DNA of 37,336 nt from Achromobacter sp. ASV32. GTDB taxonomy: Bacteria > Pseudomonadota > Gammaproteobacteria > Burkholderiales > Burkholderiaceae_B. The notes beneath the pieces are model-generated. The model saw nothing but the letters and a program-made list of their open reading frames with translations. It ran no database searches and was not told where the DNA came from. The DNA lies in assembly GCF_016428805.1 (NCBI RefSeq), contig NZ_JAELTJ010000051.1, positions 1-37,336 of the forward strand, given 5' to 3'. A program made the position numbers and the translations under genes. Below, one piece after another: positions 17,565 through 23,822 of this stretch (the stretch's first letter is position 1; the number at the start of each line of letters is the position of its first letter).

Positions 17565-17604
17565 TCCTACTTCTGACCTCATCGCTTTTGCGGGGGGATT
17601 ACCA
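17565..17604. repeat. Right terminal inverted repeat of the IS3-family element
   Basis: Reads inward from 17604 on the minus strand as TGGTAATCCCCCC, then GCAAAAGCGATGAGGTC and AGAAGTAGGA, matching the left end. Confidence 0.85.
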
Positions 17605-17634
17605 TTTCAAGTTGCCCCCCGATCGTGCGCGACC

Positions 17635-17908
17635 TCACGTTTGATTACCGTGATACGTCGACAGGAGGAATACATAATCGTATTCGTCCTTCAACGAGAC
17701 CAACAGCGCGTCATCGGTAATCGACACGGCACTGAATCGGACGGCCGGGTGATCCGGCACGTCGATCTTTTCCGCGGAAAGCAGGTTATCAACCACGTGC
17801 ACGAGATTGACGTTCAGTTCCAGCAGACGCTTGACCAGGTTGCTGCCGACAAAACCGGCGCCGCCGACGACCAGCACATTCGAATTCGCGATTATGGATA
17901 CATTCTTG
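17635..17908 (-). pseudogene. NAD-dependent epimerase/dehydratase (WbmF-like), 3' part lost
   Basis: The frame reads NVLVVGGAGFVGSNLVKRLL (GxxGxxG NAD-binding loop), then HVVDNLLSAEKIDVPDHPAV and ends YVFLLSTYHGNQT and a stop. In relatives, STYHGNQ is followed by some 200 further residues including the YxxxK active site; all of that is missing. About 30 bases of unrelated sequence lie between the break and the IS end at 17604, so the break is not exactly at the IS. The start is unclear: no ATG is in frame close to the conserved N-terminus, and only GTG (NVLVV) or rarer starts are available. It follows the SDR gene ending at 17928 and would have been a third SDR of that operon. Confidence 0.8.
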
Positions 17909-17927
17909 ATTCTCTTACCAGAACACG

Positions 17928-18860
17928 TCAGGCTTTCGGCGCTGCGAGGTGACTGAAAATGTCGGTCACGCCATATTTGTCGTACCAAGCCAATTGGCCG
18001 GTAATCGTGTCCTTGAAATTGACGGCAGCCTTCCAACCAAACGCCTCTTCGGTACAGCTTGGGTCCAGCACGACGCTCTGCACGTCGTCCGCGCCTGCAG
18101 GCACGACCGGTACCGGCTCGGCCAGGGTCGCCCCGACATATTCCAGTACGACGTCGAACACTTCCTTGATGGAATGGCCTTCGCCCGTGGAAACGTTGAA
18201 TACACCGGTGGGACGCCCTTCTTCCAGCGCCAGGTCAGCGATGGTCAAAAAGTCGGACATGTCCAGGAAGTCCCGCACCGTGTCGCTGCAAAAGCACTTC
18301 TGCCCCGCTTTCAGACGCTTGTAGAACGTCGGAATCGGTCCGATGGCAAGCCGCGGACCGGTTACATTGGCCAAGCGCAGCGACACAACCGGCACGTCAC
18401 CCATGAGCAGGAACGCTTCGCCGGCCGTCTTCGAAATGCCGTAGCTGGTGAAGGGCGCGGTCGGGTGGTCCGACGGAATCGGCAACTGCTTCGGACGGCC
18501 GTAGCAAAGCGCGGTCTGGAAATTCAGCAGACGCTTGACACTCAGCCGCGACGAGGCCTTGGCCACGTTGATGGAACCCTCGACGTTGGTGGCGGTGTCT
18601 TCCACCCAGTCGGACGGATCCTTGTACGCAGCAGCGCTATGCACCACGTGCGTCGGCTTGAACTCGTCGAACACGCGGTTGACCAGTTCCGCATCCGTCA
18701 CGGAACCTTCCACAACTGTCAGTCCCGCCACCGGCGGCAGGACTTCACGCTTGCCAGTTGCGAAATTGTCGATGACCAGAATTTCATGGCCTTGGGGCAG
18801 CCAGTGTTCGATCAGGTTCGACCCCAGGCAGCCAGCGCCGCCAGTAATCAGAATGCGCAT
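17928..18860 (-). CDS. SDR-family nucleotide-sugar epimerase/dehydratase (WbmG/WbmH-like), second of tandem pair
   Basis: 310 residues starting MRILITGGAGCLGSNL; a GTG nine bases earlier would overlap the upstream stop and is less likely. Extended SDR fold: GGAGCLGS binds NAD, VIDNFATGKREV follows strand 2, and Y140-x3-K144 (SYGISK) is the catalytic pair with FQTALCYG before it. Closest by pattern to the Bordetella wbm-locus short-chain dehydrogenases thought to epimerise diacetamido uronic acid nucleotides. It follows the homologous 18866-19807 gene by 5 bases and clearly derives from the same family, sharing DNFATG, AAxYKDPxDW and FQTALCYG. Substrate is not determined. Confidence 0.88.
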   Translation of the reverse strand: MRILITGGAGCLGSNLIEHWLPQGHEILVIDNFATGKREVLPPVAGLTVVEGSVTDAELVNRVFDEFKPTHVVHSAAAYKDPSDWVEDTATNVEGSINVAKASSRLSVKRLLNFQTALCYGRPKQLPIPSDHPTAPFTSYGISKTAGEAFLLMGDVPVVSLRLANVTGPRLAIGPIPTFYKRLKAGQKCFCSDTVRDFLDMSDFLTIADLALEEGRPTGVFNVSTGEGHSIKEVFDVVLEYVGATLAEPVPVVPAGADDVQSVVLDPSCTEEAFGWKAAVNFKDTITGQLAWYDKYGVTDIFSHLAAPKA

Positions 18861-18865
18861 GGGGA

Positions 18866-19807
18866 TCACTTATTCTCGTTAATTTTCAGGTGGGTATAGC
18901 CGCCCGACACGCCATATTCGCGGAAATAGGCTATGGCAGCCGCGACCGTTTCCTTCAGGGGCGTAAATTCGATCTTGCCGAAGTCCTGCACAGTGCGCGA
19001 CGGATCCAGCAGGATCGACGGCGCGTCGTCAGGGCCCAGCTCGCGGATTTCGGGTTCGGGGTAAGACGGCAGACCCATGGCTTGCACCACGGCGTCGTAG
19101 AGTTCCTTGATCGCCACGTCGGTACCCGACGAGAAATGGTAGGCGCCGTGGCCGGTACCGTCAACGGCGCGCACGGTTGCGCGAGCCAGGTCCTTCACGA
19201 ACACGAAGTCGCGACGGGCCTTGGTGACGAAGCACTTCTTGCCTTCCGACAGGCGCTGGAAGAAGATCGGCAGCGGGCCGCTAACGTTGCGCGGGCCAAC
19301 CACGTTGGCCAGGCGAAACGTCACGAAATCCAGACCCGAGTATTCCAGGTAGTCTTCATTGGCGGACTTCGAAATGGCGTAGCTGCTGTTGGCCGGATTG
19401 CGCGGATGGTCCAGGCGCACGGGCTGCTGCACCGGCTTCACGCCGTAGCACAGGGCCGTCTGGAAATAGACAAAGCGGCCGACGTTGCTCTTCTTGGCGG
19501 CCTGGATCACGTTGGAACCGCCCACGCAGTTGGTCAGCGTGTCGTTGTACCAGTCGTCCGGGTCCTTATAGGAGGCGGCCGTGTGCACCACGGCATCCGG
19601 CTGCAGGTCGCCGATGAGCTTGTTGACCAGCGCATGATCCGCGATGCTGCCTTCAACGAAAGTCAGGTTCGGATGATCCTTCAAGTGCGCGCGGCGACCG
19701 GTGGCAAAGTTGTCGATACCAACAACTTGATCACCACGCTCGAGCAACAACTCAGCGATATGTGATCCGATTTGCCCACAGATACCGGTAATGAAGACTT
19801 TTTTCAT
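18866..19807 (-). CDS. SDR-family nucleotide-sugar epimerase/dehydratase (WbmG/WbmH-like), first of tandem pair
   Basis: 313 residues starting MKKVFITGICGQIGSHIAEL. The NAD-binding GxxGxxG is GICGQIGS, IDNFATGRR follows strand 2, and the active site is Y143-x3-K147 (SSYAISK) with FQTALCYG at about 115-122. It is a paralogue of the next gene and probably acts in the same pathway, such as epimerisation of a UDP-diacetamido uronic acid for an O antigen, as proposed for WbmG/WbmH. It lies 16 bases after an AsnB-type gene on the same strand. Which wbm gene it matches cannot be settled by eye. Confidence 0.88.
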   Translation of the reverse strand: MKKVFITGICGQIGSHIAELLLERGDQVVGIDNFATGRRAHLKDHPNLTFVEGSIADHALVNKLIGDLQPDAVVHTAASYKDPDDWYNDTLTNCVGGSNVIQAAKKSNVGRFVYFQTALCYGVKPVQQPVRLDHPRNPANSSYAISKSANEDYLEYSGLDFVTFRLANVVGPRNVSGPLPIFFQRLSEGKKCFVTKARRDFVFVKDLARATVRAVDGTGHGAYHFSSGTDVAIKELYDAVVQAMGLPSYPEPEIRELGPDDAPSILLDPSRTVQDFGKIEFTPLKETVAAAIAYFREYGVSGGYTHLKINENK

Positions 19808-19823
19808 GGCTTTGCCTTAATGC

Positions 19824-21734
19824 TCAAATTGTTTGCTGATGTACGTCATGGAATTGCTTTTGCCACAACTCCAGGCTGAGGAGCGCCCAAATGTTGCGAC
19901 TGAACAGACCTTCCTGCTGCATCATCTTTTCAATGTCGAACCCGGGTGCGAGGTACTCACGCGTACGGGCGTTCGCGCTGCGGAAGGTGTCGAGGATGAA
20001 TTCTCGCGCCTGCCCACCCTGGCGCATCCAAACTTGCAGCGGTACCGGGAAGCCCATTTTATCCTTGCGCTCGCGAATCGCCTTGGGCAGGGTGTCCTGG
20101 AAGGCTAGGCGCAGCAAGCGCTTGAGTTCCCCGTTTTGGAACTTGACGTTAGCCGGCACGGTGGCGGCTAGCTCGATCAACTTGTGGTCCAGGAATGGCA
20201 CCCGCGACTCGATGCCATGCGCCATGCTCATGCGATCTTCGACCTGCAGCAATGCCGGCAGCAGCGTCTTGAAATCGAAGTGGGTTATCGAATCGAAGTA
20301 GGATTCCTTGCCCACGTTCTTTCCCCAGAAGATTTCCTTGAAATCATCAAAGGACGACGCCTTGTCTTCGAACATGTTCCAGTTGACAACGTTGCCGAAG
20401 GTGTTGGAACGGTTGATCAGCCGGTAGTAACGCTTGTCGCGCGAGTCGAAAATACCTTCCGCCATGAATTCCTGGATCAAAGGCTTGTAATTGCGCAAGG
20501 TCCGAAGATTGGGAATGATCGACTCGTATGTGACGATGTAGTTGCCATCATGCATCGTGCCGTCCAAAGCACCTTTAATGCATTGCTCCCAATAGGCGAT
20601 CAGATAGCGCGCGTAGCCGCCGAACGTCTCGTCGCTACCTTGGCCGCCCAGCACCACTTTGACATGGTCCTTCACCAGGCGCGAAACCGCGTATTGCGGA
20701 AACGATCCGGGCCCCGCCACCGGTTGATCCAAGTGATAGATGACCTTGGCGATATCGTTGACGAAATCGCTCTCAGTGACGTCTACTTCGTGCAGCTGGA
20801 TGTTGTGCTCTTCGGCGACCACTTGTGCATACCGCGATTCATCGAAAGCCTCGCCGATGGCGAACTTGCCGGTGAATCCTTGGAAACGCTCCCCAGCGCG
20901 CTCACCGCGTGCCATGGCAGCCACAAGACTGGAATCCACGCCACCGCTGATATATGCCCCGACCTCCACGTCGCTACGCATGTGCATGCGGACGGAGTCG
21001 CGCAGACGCTCACGCACCTGCTCGACGAAATACACCTCGGTGTGATTCCAATCCAAGTTGTAGTGCACTTCCCAGTATTGGCGCTGCCGCAGATTCAAAT
21101 CGGCATCGATATAACCGCAGTGCGCCGGTTTGAGTTGGCGGACACCCTCGAACAGCGTTTTCTCGCCCAAACAAAATTGGAACGCGAAATAATCGTGAAG
21201 CGCGTTGGCATCGGTCTGGATGCGATCCAAGAACGGGGCCAGGCCCTTGATTTCAGAGGCGAAATAGACCCCCCCCTGGCTCACTGCGTAATAGAACGGC
21301 TTGATCCCGAACCGGTCACGCGCGACGAACAGCTGGCCGCGGCGCTCATCCCAGATCGCAAACGCGAACATGCCTTCGAGTTTCTCGACGCAATCCTCGC
21401 CCCACTTTTCATAGGCGCGCAAGATGACCTCCGTATCAGAAGTCGTATCGAAGTATTCCTCTCCGATCTCTTTGCGCAGTTCGATGTAATTGTAGATTTC
21501 ACCGTTGTAGGTGATCACGTTGCCAGACGCACTGCGCATCGGCTGCGCGCCGGTGTTCAGATCGATGATCGACAGGCGCGCATGGGCCAGCCCCACCCTG
21601 CCCTGCGGATGCACCCACTTTCCGTGGCCGTCCGGTCCGCGATGCATCTGACGTTCGATGCCCACGGTCAATTGCCGGTCTATAGAACCGGCTGGGCGGC
21701 TATCCCGCCAGACTGCACCAAATATTCCGCACAT
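19824..21734 (-). CDS. asnB: Asparagine-synthase-type amidotransferase (WbmE-like candidate)
   Basis: 636 residues. Nucleophile Cys2 (MCGIFGAVW), HRGPDGHG and YNGEIYNYIELRKE form the glutaminase; YISGGVDSS at about residue 262 is the ATP-binding PP-loop, and VEDRMSMAHGIESRVPFLD near 510 is a conserved C-terminal block. It should transfer glutamine nitrogen to a carboxylate, most likely a uronic acid in the O antigen given two SDR genes directly downstream. Bordetella WbmE is the model. A 117-base AT-rich gap separates it from the other AsnB-type gene upstream, so it may have its own promoter. It is clearly diverged from that neighbour and is not a recent duplicate. Confidence 0.87.
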   Translation of the reverse strand: MCGIFGAVWRDSRPAGSIDRQLTVGIERQMHRGPDGHGKWVHPQGRVGLAHARLSIIDLNTGAQPMRSASGNVITYNGEIYNYIELRKEIGEEYFDTTSDTEVILRAYEKWGEDCVEKLEGMFAFAIWDERRGQLFVARDRFGIKPFYYAVSQGGVYFASEIKGLAPFLDRIQTDANALHDYFAFQFCLGEKTLFEGVRQLKPAHCGYIDADLNLRQRQYWEVHYNLDWNHTEVYFVEQVRERLRDSVRMHMRSDVEVGAYISGGVDSSLVAAMARGERAGERFQGFTGKFAIGEAFDESRYAQVVAEEHNIQLHEVDVTESDFVNDIAKVIYHLDQPVAGPGSFPQYAVSRLVKDHVKVVLGGQGSDETFGGYARYLIAYWEQCIKGALDGTMHDGNYIVTYESIIPNLRTLRNYKPLIQEFMAEGIFDSRDKRYYRLINRSNTFGNVVNWNMFEDKASSFDDFKEIFWGKNVGKESYFDSITHFDFKTLLPALLQVEDRMSMAHGIESRVPFLDHKLIELAATVPANVKFQNGELKRLLRLAFQDTLPKAIRERKDKMGFPVPLQVWMRQGGQAREFILDTFRSANARTREYLAPGFDIEKMMQQEGLFSRNIWALLSLELWQKQFHDVHQQTI

Positions 21735-21851
21735 ATTATTGGATTCTAAAAATAGTAATCAAAATAAAACAAACCGGGCGCACAATGACGCTACTGGAAA
21801 CTGGAGGCCAGCACGGGCGTTCCTGGCGTGTGCCGCAAGACGCGCTGCCAT
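21735..21851. other. AT-rich spacer between two amidotransferase genes
   Basis: 117 bases, strikingly AT-rich next to the minus-strand start at 21734 (long runs of A and T at 21743-21775). It probably carries a promoter for the downstream genes, but no -35/-10 pair with good spacing stands out, so none is annotated. Confidence 0.4.
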
Positions 21852-23726
21852 CTATTGCTTCCACCAATTACCGTCGATCAGGCCAAACCATTCGGCCATG
21901 CTGACCCAGCGCCAGATCGCCCAGGAATTGTTGACTTGCCCTGCCTGATGCGCGTCCCACACCTGCTGCAAGGCAGTGCGGTCGTAGCCTTCAATGTCCT
22001 TCAGGCGCGATGAGAACAATCGCTCTTCGGCCCAGCTCTTAAGCCCACCCCTGAGCCAGTGGTCCAGTGGCGCAGCATAGCCAACCTTGTCTGCACGCCA
22101 GCGGATCGACGAAGGCACAGTCTTGCCCGCAGCCTGTCGCAAGATCCATTTCTGCCAACCGTCCTTGATTAGCAGGTTGTCCGGCAGGCGCATGCAGAAA
22201 TCCACCAAGTCGTAATCCAGGAACGGCAACCGACTCTCGCGTGAAAACGCCATGCTGTTGCGGTCGGCGTAACGCAGCAGCATGGGCAGGCTGTTGTACA
22301 GCAGTGCCTCGCCCAGCGTACGCCGTAGCCGCTTGCCCGCCACTGGCTCCACCAAGCCTTCAGTATAGGGGCCATGCCACACATTAGGCCGCGCCAGCGC
22401 ATACCCTGCTACTTCACGCAGCGAATATGCCGTCGCGGCATTGAAACGCCGACTGCTGTCCTGGAAGCCTTCGGCAGCGATGCGTAACCGCCGATTGAAT
22501 AGATAGGTTTCCTTGCCAGCTCGCCAGAATTGGCGTTGGTCCAGCAGGTCCAGCTGGAACTGCTTGAACCAGAACTGGTATCCCGCCAGCAATTCATCCG
22601 CGCCCTGCCCGTCCAGCAATACTGTAGTCTGGTTTTCCTTGGCCAGCCTAGCCACGCACCACTGCAGATAGATGGACGCTGACATGACCGGCTCTTCCTG
22701 ATGCCAATGCATCTGCATCGACTCCCGTTGCAGCCCGGCAGCGGATGGCCGAACCTTGTGGGAGGTGACGCCGGTATAGTTGACTACTTCGTCGATCTGC
22801 GGCCCCTCCGACATCGTCGGGTCTTCGTCAAAGCACGCCGAAAATGTGTTCTGGACAAATCCCGCCTTGCCTCGCTCTTTGGCCAATACGCCCACAATCG
22901 TCGAGGAATCCAGTCCCCCGGACAAGCTCGAGCCAATCGCCACATCTGCCCGCAGCCGCATTTTCACGCTACGTTCGAGCAATTCCTCGAAGCGGCCAAT
23001 GGCATCGTCCGGCTTGATGGACTCGTCTACATTGTCGTAGTCCGGTGTCCAGTAGCGCCAGCGGGCCCTCTCGGCGCCGTCAGCACCCAGCCTCAAGGCG
23101 TGGGCCGGCGGCAGCCTTTCTATACCGTCAAAAAACGTATCCTTCCCGTCTTCGTACCAGTGCGCCCTGGAAAAGGCGTTCAGCGCCGCCATGCGCGCAC
23201 TGACTGCGAAGTCTGGGTGCGCCAGAATGGCTTTCATCTCGGATGCCAGCGCCACAGCCCCATTTGGAGCCCGACCGATAAACAAGGGTTTCTCACCGAA
23301 TCGATCCCGGGCGACGAACAGCTCGGAGCGCCTGGCGTCCCAAAGCGCAAAGGCAAACATGCCATTGAAGCGCTCGACACACCTGTCGCCCCAATGCAAA
23401 TATGCGGCCAACAGCACCTCGGTATCACTGTTGGTCCGGAATGCGTATCCCTCGGCGCTCAGTTCTTCCCTCAGTTCGATGTAGTTGTAGATCTCGCCGT
23501 TGTAGACCAGCACCAATTGCCCATCCAACGCCGCCATCGGCTGATCGGCATGGTGGGATGTATCGATGATCGACAGGCGTCTATGAGCCAACCCTACACG
23601 GTGATCGCCATGCATCCAGGACGAAGCATTATCTGGACCTCGGTGGGCCAGCCGGTCCCGCATCCGGGAAAGCAAGGGATCCGCTATCGGCGCTCCCGGG
23701 GAAATGAGTGCAACGAAACCGCACAT
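21852..23726 (-). CDS. asnB: Asparagine-synthase-type amidotransferase, third copy
   Basis: 624 residues starting MCGFVALISPGAPIADPLL; Cys2 nucleophile, HRGPDNAS and YNGEIYNYIELREE mark the glutaminase, SLSGGLDSSTIVG (about residue 267) the ATP-PPase loop, and RYADRNSMAFSRESRLPFLD near residue 490 the C-terminal block. It is a full-length member of the AsnB family. Placement between a double glycosyltransferase and another AsnB-type gene points to a polysaccharide amidation step rather than free asparagine. Two consecutive amidotransferases suggest two different uronic acid substrates, or one performing another ATP-dependent acyl transfer. The gene before it ends 96 bases upstream. Confidence 0.85.
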   Translation of the reverse strand: MCGFVALISPGAPIADPLLSRMRDRLAHRGPDNASSWMHGDHRVGLAHRRLSIIDTSHHADQPMAALDGQLVLVYNGEIYNYIELREELSAEGYAFRTNSDTEVLLAAYLHWGDRCVERFNGMFAFALWDARRSELFVARDRFGEKPLFIGRAPNGAVALASEMKAILAHPDFAVSARMAALNAFSRAHWYEDGKDTFFDGIERLPPAHALRLGADGAERARWRYWTPDYDNVDESIKPDDAIGRFEELLERSVKMRLRADVAIGSSLSGGLDSSTIVGVLAKERGKAGFVQNTFSACFDEDPTMSEGPQIDEVVNYTGVTSHKVRPSAAGLQRESMQMHWHQEEPVMSASIYLQWCVARLAKENQTTVLLDGQGADELLAGYQFWFKQFQLDLLDQRQFWRAGKETYLFNRRLRIAAEGFQDSSRRFNAATAYSLREVAGYALARPNVWHGPYTEGLVEPVAGKRLRRTLGEALLYNSLPMLLRYADRNSMAFSRESRLPFLDYDLVDFCMRLPDNLLIKDGWQKWILRQAAGKTVPSSIRWRADKVGYAAPLDHWLRGGLKSWAEERLFSSRLKDIEGYDRTALQQVWDAHQAGQVNNSWAIWRWVSMAEWFGLIDGNWWKQ

Positions 23727-23822
23727 AAATAAGTATTCCGATTCGATATCAGTATTGACGCGCCGGACGCGTTGTCGTCCTCGCCCGCCGCTGCAAGTGG
23801 CTTTAGTTGTCCGGCGAATAAA

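Larger units (their letters stand above)
16410..17604 (-). mobile_element. IS3-family (IS407 group) insertion sequence
   Basis: About 1.2 kb bounded by inverted ends that both start TGGTAATCCCCCC and both end AGAAGTAGGA (left 16410-16448, right 17565-17604). It carries overlapping orfA and orfB on the minus strand with an A-run frameshift site between them. The bases flanking the ends (CGTC on the left, TTTC on the right) show no target duplication, which suggests that deletions or recombination followed insertion. It separates a truncated SDR gene from a methyltransferase remnant. Group assignment is from the OrfB sequence pattern. Confidence 0.88.

Noticed and set aside
16406..17608. Target-site duplication flanking the IS3-family element
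   Set aside because: The four bases outside the ends (CGTC and TTTC) differ, and shifting the ends by one or two bases does not create a match.
20184..21749. 521-codon plus-strand open frame over an AsnB-type gene
   Set aside because: The opposite strand carries the intact amidotransferase with all motifs; the plus-strand translation has no recognisable domain.
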